Of a stretch of DNA of 13,103 nt, positions 5,333 to 12,173 are shown piece after piece. The notes beneath the pieces are model-generated. The model made no database searches. It was not told where the DNA came from and was given only the letters and a program-made list of their open reading frames with translations. Both the position numbers and the translations under genes were made by a program. This DNA comes from Baffinella frigidus. Lineage: Eukaryota; Cryptophyceae; Cryptomonadales; Baffinellaceae. Within the stretch, counting starts at the first letter, position 1. Each line of letters begins with the position of its first letter. Location of the stretch: the NCBI GenBank assembly GCA_026770585.1, contig MU647920.1:20420-33522 (forward strand). Direction: 5' to 3'.

Positions 5333-5850
5333 CACAGGAGCCATCGGAGAATTGGGCAAGCTGCCTTTGCCGGTTTGGACCAGGGAAAGGGCAACCGCCG
5401 CCCCCACCCAGGACTCCGTGCGCTTCGTCACGGCGCCCGCCCGCCCGAGATCGTCAAGCTTCATCTGCACGCACTGCACGCGGGAGGCCAGCGCCGCGCT
5501 CGCCCTCCTCCTCGCCTCGGACGCGGAGGAGGAGGAGCTCGCGGCGACGTCGCTGGTGGCGTTGGAGAGGCGGCGGTCCGAGTCGTACGCCATCAGGAGG
5601 TCCTGATGCTCCATCTCTGGCAGCAGTTCCTTGGCCGACCCATCTTGTGTGTCCGTCAACGAAACGATAGAGTCCCGGTGAGGGGGTGCCTGCGCGGTGT
5701 CATCGTCCTTGCTAGCATCGTCCTTGCTAGATCTCATCTCGTCCGCGCCACCATCGAACCGCAGGTTCAACGTAGTCTGAAGCCCCGTCCACAGTTCCTC
5801 CCACACGTTCAGCTGCGCCATGCCCTTGCTGTCCTTTCCGCAACCTGGAT
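5333..5850 (-). CDS. Main exon of an unknown spliced gene
   Basis: This is the strongest coding signal in the window: a long minus-strand frame with high G/C at third positions. From the first ATG (5821, good context GGC-ATG-G) it starts MAQLNVWEELWTGLQTTLNL. It then has an acidic Ser/Asp/Lys section with a 15-base in-frame duplication (SKDDASKDD). Next come ELLPEMEHQDLLMAYDSDRR, a five-Ser run, and an Ala/Arg-rich probable helix. A likely acceptor (CGGCCTCCTCACACAG) lies at 5851-5852, with CTGAT upstream as a possible branch site. The frame is open from it, so the ATG may be internal. The 3' border is set at a GTAAAG donor after GTG at 5333, in phase with the exon at 4897-5073. No domain recognised; upstream exons not found. 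An overlapping 227-codon plus-strand frame is a shadow. Confidence 0.6.
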
Positions 5851-5950
5851 CTGTGTGAGGAGGCCGAACAAGAATACATGTAAATCAGGCCAACCCCACT
5901 GCAACCCCCGGCCCCACAGCTCTGACCGCGAAAATGTCCATTTATGACAA

Positions 5951-6157
5951 GGAGTGTAGTAAAACGAACAACGTCCCCGTTTCGTGACCTGGACACGGCC
6001 AGGGCTGCGTCCTTTAAAATTCGGCTTACGTCCTGTGAGATTCGTTTTCTCAGTACGTACCGGTACGAAGCTTCGTACTATTCTGATCCACCCGAGGCTA
6101 GAAATGGGACCATTTTAAATGTGGGGTTGTTAAATGTAGTACCAGTCACGGGCAGGC
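5951..6157. other. No gene seen; short palindromes
   Basis: I see no coding sequence here on either strand. A perfect 16-base palindrome, GTACGAAGCTTCGTAC, lies at 6063-6078, directly after GTACGTACCGGTACG. A GTAAGC on the minus strand at 6029-6024 could be a donor of an upstream exon of the minus-strand gene, but no supporting exon is visible. Confidence 0.5.
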
Positions 6158-6199
6158 TTGGTCACGTATCTCGAGGAATTCCGCGAGAAACGTGACCAA
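6158..6199. repeat. 42-base spacer-free palindrome
   Basis: TTGGTCACGT at the left and ACGTGACCAA at the right enclose a symmetric centre at GGAATTCC. Of 21 base pairs, 19 match and there is no loop, so it would form an unusually complete cruciform. It has no gene context. Confidence 0.9.
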
Positions 6200-6540
6200 C
6201 GCCCCTATTTGTGTGAAAATTACTACACAATTCTTTTTTTTCTTCACTTGTAAAGGACTTGTAAACTTAAAACTTTTAAAAAAGTCCCTCTTCCAGTCTC
6301 CAGTGGAATTCGTAAAATATTCAAATTTGGGATCTTTTTCGACAATTGAGAAATTGATCATATCAGGATAAGGGCCACGTTTTTTCACATAACACCTGGG
6401 GAAATGGGGGGGGGGGGGCAAGGGGTGTTCGGGGTGTGTGGATGGATGTGGATATGGGGATGGAAATGGTCATTGTCCGAGAAACGAGAAATTCCGAGAA
6501 ATACGTCAGCATGTGCGTCACCAGTCTCCCCGGACGGGAA
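6200..6540. other. AT-rich then G-rich stretch, no gene
   Basis: Bases 6200-6395 are AT-rich and share only GAAAATTACTACACA (about 6215-6229) with the arms of the foldback element at 7761-7888. A run of about 14 G lies near 6405-6418, followed by a GGATG/GGGTGTGTGG tract. GTCAGCATGTGCGTCACC at 6506-6523 is inverted at about 6729-6747, suggesting a further foldback around the family-1 fragment. The open frames here look like chance. Confidence 0.5.
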
Positions 6541-6604
6541 GGGCCCTGTGGTGGTCCCAGGGGGGGGGCAGTTTCTTATGAGCGAGGTATCCGACACCCC
6601 TGTA
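6541..6604 (-). mobile_element. Family-1 foldback element, right half only
   Basis: GGCCCTGTGGTGGTCC, a G-run, TTTCTTATGAGCGAGGTA and a CCCCTG-TA end match the right half of the complete copies. There is a five-base insertion (TCCGA) within the terminal repeat. A short left-end match (TA-CAGGGGTAC) lies at 6648-6658. Confidence 0.65.
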
Positions 6605-6684
6605 CGGCACAGATCCTATGTACATAGCGAGATGCGTTGTCTTTCTCTACAGGGGTACTCAAAAGTGAATTTTTCAACTTTCCG

Positions 6685-6726
6685 GACGGGCCCGCCTCGG
6701 GACTGACGGGCCCGCCTCAGGACCGT
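6685..6726 (+). repeat. Short tandem repeat GACGGGCCCGCCTC
   Basis: Two copies of a GACGGGCCCGCCTCGGGACT-type unit lie in tandem, and a third GATGGGCCCGCCTGGG occurs at about 7062. GGGCCC gives each copy a palindromic core. No coding sequence nearby. Confidence 0.7.
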
Positions 6727-6834
6727 TGAGGTGACGCACATGCAGACGCACCTATACGAGCTCAATAAAGTCAATAAGTGTTAAGCTCGTACCGGTATTT
6801 GTGCTGTTCTCTTATCTCTCCCCCTGAAATTCAC

Positions 6835-6906
6835 TTCTCGAGAAGTTGGGTCCGAGACTCGAGAAGTTATTTCTCGAGAAGTTGGGTCCGAGACTCGAGA
6901 AATTTG
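6835..6906 (+). repeat. 36-base tandem duplication
   Basis: Two copies (6835-6870 and 6871-6906) of a unit starting TTCTCGAGAAGTTGGGTCCG and ending GACTCGAGAA. Each contains the palindrome TTCTCGAGAA. The copies differ only near their ends. Confidence 0.9.
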
Positions 6907-6941
6907 GCCTGAGACGCAACCCTAGTCATTTCCTGATGAGG

Positions 6942-7001
6942 GTGGAGTACCGGTACGAGCTCCTCGTACGAGTGGAGTACCGGTACGAGCTCCTCGTACG
7001 C
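6942..7001 (+). repeat. 30-base tandem duplication
   Basis: Two almost identical 30-base copies (6942-6971 and 6972-7001) start GTGGAGTACCGGTACGAGCT. The unit is rich in GTAC, CCGG and GAGCTC palindromes. A ten-residue repeat appears in the plus frame because the period is a multiple of three; I do not treat it as coding. Confidence 0.9.
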
Positions 7002-7109
7002 TCGTACGAGCAGACCAAAAGTTGTCGATATCCCCTTCGAAAAACGTTTTCCCCCCTCTGGATGGGCCCGCCTGGGTGAAGTAAAGCTCGCGGCGGGTCG
7101 TTTTTGGAG

Positions 7110-7224
7110 GTGTTCCCCCACATGTCCGTAAAATGTGAGACCACATTACATGTATTTGTGAACGAACTTTCAAATCTATTTCACGAATGTGGTCTCAGAT
7201 TTTACAGACAAGTGAGGGAACATC
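7110..7224. mobile_element. Foldback element before the retroelement relic
   Basis: GTGTTCCCCCACATGTCCGT, continuing AAAATGTGAGACCACATT, is the imperfect reverse complement of the right arm that ends GAGGGAACATC at 7224. The arms are about 40 bases and the whole is about 115 bases. No clear TA borders. It lies directly upstream of the broken reading frame at 7233-8961. Confidence 0.7.
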
Positions 7225-7760
7225 ATGTTACCACACAAAACGCCTGCTACCCCACCAGCCCACCCTCCATTTCCTCTCGAATCACGAGAAATCAGCAGGC
7301 CCCTCGCGACCTAAAGGACCTACTCGCCTGACGGGAAGCGCATCGTCAGCCAACCCTGACCAACATTGCACGCAATACATCCACAACTCACAGAAACGAC
7401 TTGATCCTGCCCGAGGAAAACTAGTGGAACAACACACTCCCCTACCTTCAACAACAATTCCAAGACCAAGGTGCTTACATTTGCTGGTCATGCGCCTCCC
7501 CAATCCTTTGCGCACGCCTAATCTCAAACAAACACGCCACCACAATAACCGAGAAAACAACACCACACACCTCTCTTGATCTTACAAAACCCAAAGATTG
7601 CACCCTCTTCCTCCGACACATCTTCTTCGCCTCCCCCAACCCACTAAAACACTTCATCAAACAACTCCTACACACGGGAACCGTTCCCCACTTGGCCTCA
7701 CTCACCCGCGAACAACACCCCTGTGGCCCCCGTAACCACCCACCAATCTCATCCCGGCGA

Positions 7761-7888
7761 GTATTTCTGAGAAATACGATTTCGGGGATCTCCGATTCGA
7801 TTTGCAACGAAAATTACTACACGGACGTGACTGAAAATGTCCGGTGTGTAGTAATTTTCGTTGCCAGGATCGTATTTCTCAGAAATAC
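7761..7888. mobile_element. Foldback insertion within the relic
   Basis: The arms GTATTTCTGAGAAATACGAT (left) and the reverse of CGTATTTCTCAGAAATAC (right) are inverted copies. The inner arms CAACGAAAATTACTACAC and GTGTAGTAATTTTCGTTG are exact inverted copies. Each terminal arm is itself nearly palindromic (GTATTTCTsAGAAATAC). The borders can be read as TA or GTA, so the target duplication is uncertain. The element splits the Gag-like frame but contains no stop in that frame, so translation would pass through it. Confidence 0.8.
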
Positions 7889-8345
7889 TACCCAGGATGA
7901 AATCATGCTTGATGGCTCACTGTGGGTCCCCTTCATCTCAACACCCCCACCAGCACACCCAGACTTTGTTGTTCCTGGCCAAATACCAGGCCAATGGGTG
8001 GTCTGGATGTATTCAGTCCAATCAGCAACCCACGCTGCTAAAACAAAATACCCCCAAAGCAAACTAACACAAATCCACCCTGTTGATTATACACTCTCTC
8101 GATTCCGCGCCTTCCTCCTATCTGACGTTGATGAAGCAATTAAATCCCAACACCAACCGAGCAGTCTCCTGCCTTCAACATCTTCTACCTCCGCTTCCCC
8201 GGTAGACCCTCTTACCATCCCAATCACATTCACAAATACAAACGCACTCCTCGCTTACTCCCTGACAAGAGAAGCAGTAATGAAATTGCGCTTTGCCCAA
8301 GCATGGACATACGATTAAACCAAGGAACACAAAGTAACTATAAAC

Positions 8346-8498
8346 ATGGCACTTGTACGCGCAATCTTCCTTCAAAAAAACACAGTTACCAGACTCATAT
8401 TTCCCCTACATACAGATACAGAACACACTAAACCCACTGCAACTCAACATGCCGCCTACAGGATGGCCCTCAACTTCCTTACAGAAATTGCACTCTAG
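8346..8498 (+). pseudogene. 50-codon piece of the Gag-like relic
   Basis: This ATG-to-TAG segment is in the same frame as the frame ending at 8318 and has a natural composition (ending YRMALNFLTEIAL). After the TAG the same frame continues with AFTTDNGIYPATAPATCQEE for about 48 codons. It is too short and too tightly in phase with its neighbours to be an independent gene. I read it as one fragment of the broken frame, separated by point-mutation stops. Confidence 0.4.
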
Positions 8499-8961
8499 GC
8501 TTTTACAACAGATAACGGCATATACCCTGCAACCGCCCCTGCCACCTGCCAAGAAGAATACTCTGGCGACCTGAAACTAAAGGCCACTAACAACAAAAGG
8601 CCCCACAACTCTACCCCCACAACAACTACCCTTCTCATGGCCTGACCTAAACCCCAACAAACAGAGATCCCTCCCAAACAAACCAAACCAACAACTAGGA
8701 ACAGCTAACCCAGTCTCAGATCCTAAACAATCTAAGAAACGAACCAACTCTCCGCACCCCTGGGAGTACTGTGAAAAATGCTGGACCTTTGGTGATCACT
8801 ACAATGATTCATGCGACACCGAACCAAAGACACGGCCACGAGACTTTGAAAGTAAGAAGGGAAACATCCAGAAAAACCACAAAGCAGACTACCTACGCAA
8901 CAAACGAAACAATAAAACTGCCAAAAAGACCTCGGGAGGAGTGGCAACTGACAAGCAACTA

Positions 8962-10278
8962 TAAACCCTGAACACTAAATCCTACACCGTGAACACTAAA
9001 CCCAAATCCCAAACACTTAACTCTACACCCTAATCCCTAAACCCTAAACCCTAAACCCTAAACCCTAAACACTAAACACTAAACCATAAACACTAAACCC
9101 TGCACCCGAAACCCTCACCCATAAACCACCAACCCAACACCATAAACCCCAAAACCCAAACCCTAAATCCTAACCCGGAAACCTTAAACCCGAAACCCTA
9201 AACCTCAATAAAGGACATAACCCCGAACACTGAACCTGACACCCGACATGAGAACCCAAAAAACCCAAACCAAACCCCAACCTGAAGCCCCAAAACAGAA
9301 TCCCGAAACCCAAATCCGAAACCTAGAAACCGAAACCCAAAACACCAAACATGAAACAAGAAACCTGAAACCCGAAACTCGAAACCCGAAAACCCAAAAC
9401 CCCAAACCCCAAACCCTGAACTCCCAAATCCAAACGCCAAACCCCAAAACCAAAAAACAAACTCCAAACCACAAACCTCAAACCCCAAACCCCAAACTCT
9501 GCATCCCTGACCCAATACTCCAAAAACTAAACCTGACCCCCACCCAAAAAAAAAAAAAAACAATAAGAATAAATAAAAAAACCTGAACCCCGAATCCTAA
9601 AACCTAATCCCTGAACACTCAACCATGAACCCTAAACCTTAAACCCTAAACCCTAAACCCTAAACATCCCTAACAACCATAACAACCATAACAACACTAA
9701 CAGCCCTTACAACCCCAACAACCCCAACAACCCATACAACCCCTACAGCCCTAACAACCCTAACAATCCCAAAACATCCAACCTAAAGAACAATCCCCAA
9801 AACCCCAACAACCCTAACAACCCTAACAACCCTAACAACCCGAACAACCATAAACCCTGAACTCTAAACCCTAATCCCTTAAACCCTAAACCCCAAACCC
9901 TGAACCCTAAACCCTAGACCCTAAACCGTAAACCGTAAACCCTCAACCGTAAACCCTAACAACCCTAAACCCCCTAACCCCTAACCCCTAAACCCTAAAC
10001 CCTCAACCCTCAACCCTAAGCCCTAAACCCTAAACCCTAAACCCTGAGCCCTAAACCCTAAACCCTAAACCCTAAACCCTAAACCCTAAACCCTAAACCC
10101 TACACCCTAAACCCTAAACCCTAAACCAGGATCTAAAGGACCTAAAGGACCTAAACCCTAAACCCCAAACCCTAAAACCTAAACCCCAAACCCCAAACCC
10201 TAAACCCTAAACCCTAAACCCTAAACCCTAAACCCTAAACCCTAAACCCCCCAAACCCCAAACCCTAAACCACAGACT
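8962..10278 (-). repeat. Long degenerate telomeric array, CCCTAAA orientation
   Basis: About 1.3 kb is dominated by CCCTAAA and variants. The purest parts have seven exact units each at 10049-10097 and 10198-10246. Bases 9240-9560 drift to CCCAAAC/CCCGAAA/CCTGAAAC forms. Bases 9665-9850 contain a nine-base variant, CCCTAACAA, in short runs. GGACCTAAA units occur at about 10137-10155. The plus strand is the C-rich strand, so the array would cap DNA to its right. Open frames in it (including 112- and 121-codon ones) are products of the repeat. Confidence 0.95.
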
Positions 10279-10740
10279 GAACAGCACACCCTCTACAAAA
10301 CCCACGCGGCAACTCACAACCACCTCAAACACAAAAACAAGAAGCACATACGACGTCACAAGGAAGAACAAGGGTACGACACCAACAAGACGCGGGGGGG
10401 AGACGGAGACGCTAGGGGAGAGGAGGACGGGCTCTTCGACGGGGGAGGGGGACACATGACGAGTAGCTACAGGGAAAATGCAATGGACACACTCAAACAT
10501 AGGCGCCAAGCGGGGATGCGGAACAAGAAGAACCTCATTGAAAGGCGGGGGATTGTTGATACATGCGTGCGTTGCTTTATTCACTTCGGTTGGTGTTCGC
10601 TGACACGCATTGGCCCTATCATTCCTTTTCTGAAACCTGGTGAAACCTCCAGACTCGTAAGGATCAATCATTGTACACTGGGAGAAATCCGAAAACTTCA
10701 ACCCTACCACATTTATCTCCTTTCATCTTTTGGTGTCTGA
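10246..10740 (+). other. Open reading frame of uncertain status
   Basis: The plus frame is open for 164 codons from inside the telomeric array, with its first ATG at 10456. Before that ATG it is His/Lys-rich (THNHLKHKNKKHIRRHKEEQ) then Gly/Asp/Glu-rich. After it, it reads MTSSYRENAMDTLKHRRQAG and later CVRCFIHFGWCSLTRIGPII. The opposite strand is also open over most of the interval (160 codons, 10228-10710) and reads equally plausibly in part (MIDPYESGGFTRFQKRNDRA). I cannot decide which strand, if either, codes, and recognise no domain. Its upstream part begins at the end of the repeat array. Confidence 0.25.
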
Positions 10741-10782
10741 CTGATTTCACCTCAACCCCCACATAATCCCTCTCACCTTGTG

Positions 10783-10868
10783 GGGTATCCGTGGCTGGAG
10801 CTTTTATACTTCAACCATGGGATACCATGAGCCTCATGAAGGCTGACTTGGGTTCGGTGTGTGCGCGA
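10783..10868 (+). repeat. Dispersed repeat, inverted relative to 12622-12711
   Basis: GGTATCCGTGGCTGGAGCTT, then ATGGGATACCATG, GCCT and GACTTG match the reverse complement of 12622-12711 (GGTATCCGTGGTTGGAGCTC, ATGGGATATCATGG, GACTTGTGTGG) at roughly 75% by eye with small gaps. The gaps are not multiples of three, so at least one copy is not coding. Confidence 0.65.
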
Positions 10869-10920
10869 GCGTGTTGCCATTAGCACTCCTCAAACACCCC
10901 AAGAGAGCCACCCTGTATCC
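10869..10920. other. Short unique spacer
   Basis: Between the dispersed repeats I see no gene, only unique sequence with the GTGTGCGCGAGCGTG tract at its start. Confidence 0.4.
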
Positions 10921-11048
10921 CTTCTTCACGAGCCTCTGCACTTGAGAGCTCAATGCGATCCGGAAGCAAAAATGCTTTCTCTGCAGTCCTTTCTACGGAA
11001 GGGCGTGTCGTTGGCATATGTTGGGGAAAATTAAAACCTAAAGGACCT
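10921..11048 (+). repeat. Dispersed 126-base repeat, copy 1
   Basis: It matches 12174-12297 in direct orientation at about 90% by eye: TTCACGAGCCTCTGCACT, GCTCAATGCGATCCG, TGCTTTCTCTGCAG, ACGGAAGGGCGTGTCGTTGG and AACCTAAAG are shared. In one plus frame this copy has a TGA where copy 2 has AGA, and differences fall at all codon positions, so it need not be coding. Its end, AACCTAAAGGACC, merges into telomere-like units. Confidence 0.85.
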
Positions 11049-11343
11049 AAAGGAACCCCAAACCCCCATGGGAGCTCGAAGGACCTGAAAACCTCAAACC
11101 CCAAGCACCAAACCCTAAACCCCAAACCCCAAACCCCAAACCCCAAACCCTGAACCCTGAACCCCAAACCCCAAACCCCAAACCCTACACCCTAAACCTT
11201 AATTCCTAGACCCTAAACCCTACACTCTAAAACTTCATCCCTAAACCCTAAACCCTTACCCCTGGCGCTGGAGGCAAACCCTAAACCCTCAACCCTCAAC
11301 CCTAAACCCTAAACCCTAAACCCTAAACCCTGAACCCTGAACC
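11035..11343 (-). repeat. Second telomeric array, CCCTAAA orientation
   Basis: Degenerate CCCTAAA/CCCCAAA/CCCTGAA units start with two GGACCTAAA-type units. A short non-repeat insert (CCCCATGGGAGCTCGAAGG) lies near 11064-11082 and another (TGGCGCTGGAGGC) near 11263-11275. It has the same orientation as the 8962-10278 array. Confidence 0.9.
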
Positions 11344-11404
11344 AGATCGTGGCGTCAAGATATGGGACATCGAGAAGGCTGCTTTTGTCACCTCGCCACA
11401 CGGT
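11342..11404 (+). pseudogene. WD40-like coding fragment
   Basis: The frame reads DRGVKIWDIEKAAFVTSPHG. VKIWDIEK matches the end of a WD40 repeat, where a hydrophobic strand is followed by W-D. WD40 proteins are beta-propeller scaffolds for protein-protein contacts. Only about one third of a single repeat is present. To the left the frame enters telomere-like repeats; to the right it enters an inverted repeat and stops at TAG 11456. It is therefore a gene scrap. The match is to a short motif, so a chance match cannot be excluded. Confidence 0.35.
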
Positions 11405-11501
11405 AGGCTTCGAGGGTCAAATTTGCATGAGAAAATCCTTAAAGTCAACTGCCCATAGGGTAAGTTGACTTTTGATGAAAGTTTCGTAGTCCACCGTGTG
11501 G
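11396..11501. mobile_element. Foldback element with CCACACGGT ends
   Basis: CCACACGG at 11396-11403 pairs with CCGTGTGG at 11494-11501. The inner arms AAAGTCAACT (11441-11450) and AGTTGACTTT (11463-11472) are exact inverted copies. The right arm (11462-11501) matches a solo arm at 2270-2309. About 106 bases, non-coding. Confidence 0.7.
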
Positions 11502-11514
11502 GTGCACTTAACCC

Positions 11515-11635
11515 TACAGGGGTACCTCGCTCATAAGAAACCGCCTCCTCCTAGGGCCCTACAGTAGGCCTATGCCTAGGGCCCTACGGTGGTCCTAGGG
11601 GGGTGGGCGTTTTTCATGAGCGAGGTACCCCTGTA
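11515..11635. mobile_element. Family-1 foldback element, complete copy D
   Basis: TA at both borders; the left arm is CAGGGGTACCTCGCTCATAA plus GAAACCGCC; the right arm reads TTTTTCATGAGCGAGGTACC then CCTG. The loop has CCTAGGGCCCTACAGTAGGC and GGTCCTAGGGG. It is 121 bases, nearly the same as copy B although 7 kb away. Confidence 0.9.
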
Positions 11636-11655
11636 GACCCTCCTTGCTCGGATAG

Positions 11656-11889
11656 CGATGGGGAAAACATTTCGGATGGATTTTTACAAGTTGGTGTAAA
11701 AGGACGTGCCAGTACAAATCCCTGCTACAAACTGGACTGGATACCGATTTGGTCATCACTTGCAAGGACCGGCATTTTCAGAATCGCGACTGGTACTTGT
11801 CACGCCCAATTGCCGCGATTCGTACCCGAATAAAAAAATCGTTTGCCGCCTCGCTATCCGACCAAGGCCCCGGACTGAGAATACTTTAG
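11656..11889 (+). pseudogene. BTB/POZ-like coding fragment
   Basis: The frame is open from after TAG 11653 to TAG 11887 without an ATG (77 codons). It contains YKSLLQTGLDTDLVITCKDR, then HFQNRDWYLSRPIAAIRTRI and KKSFAAS. The order LL-x-T-G, D-L-x-I-x-C, K-D-R-x-F, L-x-R and then a K-x-F resembles the start of BTB/POZ domains, which mediate dimerisation and often recruit ubiquitin ligases. The conserved His after the Phe is replaced by Asn. The upstream plus frame (11636-11700) reads naturally in another phase (SDSDGENISDGFLQVGVKGR), suggesting a frameshift near 11700. The domain is incomplete and the assignment is by eye. Confidence 0.4.
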
Positions 11890-12173
11890 GTCCTACGAGT
11901 CCATTAGTGTTCCCTCCCGACAGCCTTCACCCCGAAACCCGGCTTTTTTTCCAGGTTGAAAACGGTCTCCGGTCTCCGTTTTTTTCTCGGGAAAACGACG
12001 GTCCTAGCAAACGGAGACCAATTCCAAAACCACAAAACCATCAAGGTCAAAAATGCCCCCAATTTCCCCTCAAACGACCAGTTGTTTACTCGCCACGACA
12101 TAAATTTAGTTGCGACCGATCCCATTTGTGAGTCTAGCGTGTTTTTCGACTTTGCAGTTCGACGCCATTGTCT
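11890..12173. other. No firm gene; short inverted repeat
   Basis: GGTCTCCGTTT near 11974 pairs with AAACGGAGACC near 12010, with GGTCTCC duplicated at the left. Frames are open on both strands over about 11904-12203 and 11956-12291. The plus one (NDQLFTRHDINLVATDPICE) reads naturally, but nothing identifies it and neither strand is clearly favoured. Confidence 0.35.

Larger units (their letters stand above)
7233..8961 (+). pseudogene. Broken Gag-like retroelement reading frame
   Basis: A protein-like plus-strand frame runs for about 1.7 kb but is interrupted by TGA 7329, TAG 7422, TAA 8316, TAG 8496 and TGA 8643, and by a foldback insertion at 7761-7888. The coding signal then shifts to another frame, open from 8581 to the TAA at 8962. 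Natural-looking segments include NTLPYLQQQFQDQGAYICWS, SLWVPFIS and, from an ATG at 8346, MALVRAIFLQKNTVTRLIFP. The last frame is Pro/Asn/Lys-rich and holds CEKCWTFGDHYNDSC at 8770-8814, a C-x2-C-x5-H-x4-C array close to the C-x2-C-x4-H-x4-C zinc knuckle of retroelement Gag proteins. A Lys/Arg-rich tail follows, as in nucleocapsids. No protease, reverse transcriptase or long terminal repeat is seen. The relic is A+C-rich on this strand. The final stop is formed by the first telomere-like repeat. Confidence 0.5.

Noticed and set aside
5264-5947. 227-codon plus-strand frame
   Set aside because: It is antisense to the minus-strand exon, which has better codon bias, splice sites and composition. 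The plus product is Arg/Pro/Gly-rich in the way GC-rich antisense frames are.
6867-7173. Minus-strand frames with LVRSYEELVPVL-type peptide repeats
   Set aside because: The peptide repeat is the 30-base tandem duplication read in frame; nothing else supports coding.
7329-8645. Stop-codon reassignment (in-frame stops inside an otherwise natural frame)
   Set aside because: TGA, TAG and TAA all occur and a frame change follows, so decay of a pseudogene is simpler than a variant code.
9198-9586. Frames of 66-121 codons (Pro/Gln/Asn-Thr rich on plus; Gly/Phe/Val/Trp rich on minus)
   Set aside because: They are translations of degenerate telomere repeats; the seven-base period cycles all frames and loses stops when TAA mutates.
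8962-10278. A CRISPR array or satellite of unknown type
   Set aside because: The unit is seven bases with no spacers and matches the telomere repeat of plants and algae.
10880-11167. 95-codon minus-strand frame over the 126-base repeat
   Set aside because: Its N-terminal half is telomeric repeat, and the duplicate at 12174-12297 carries two single-base indels in the same frame.
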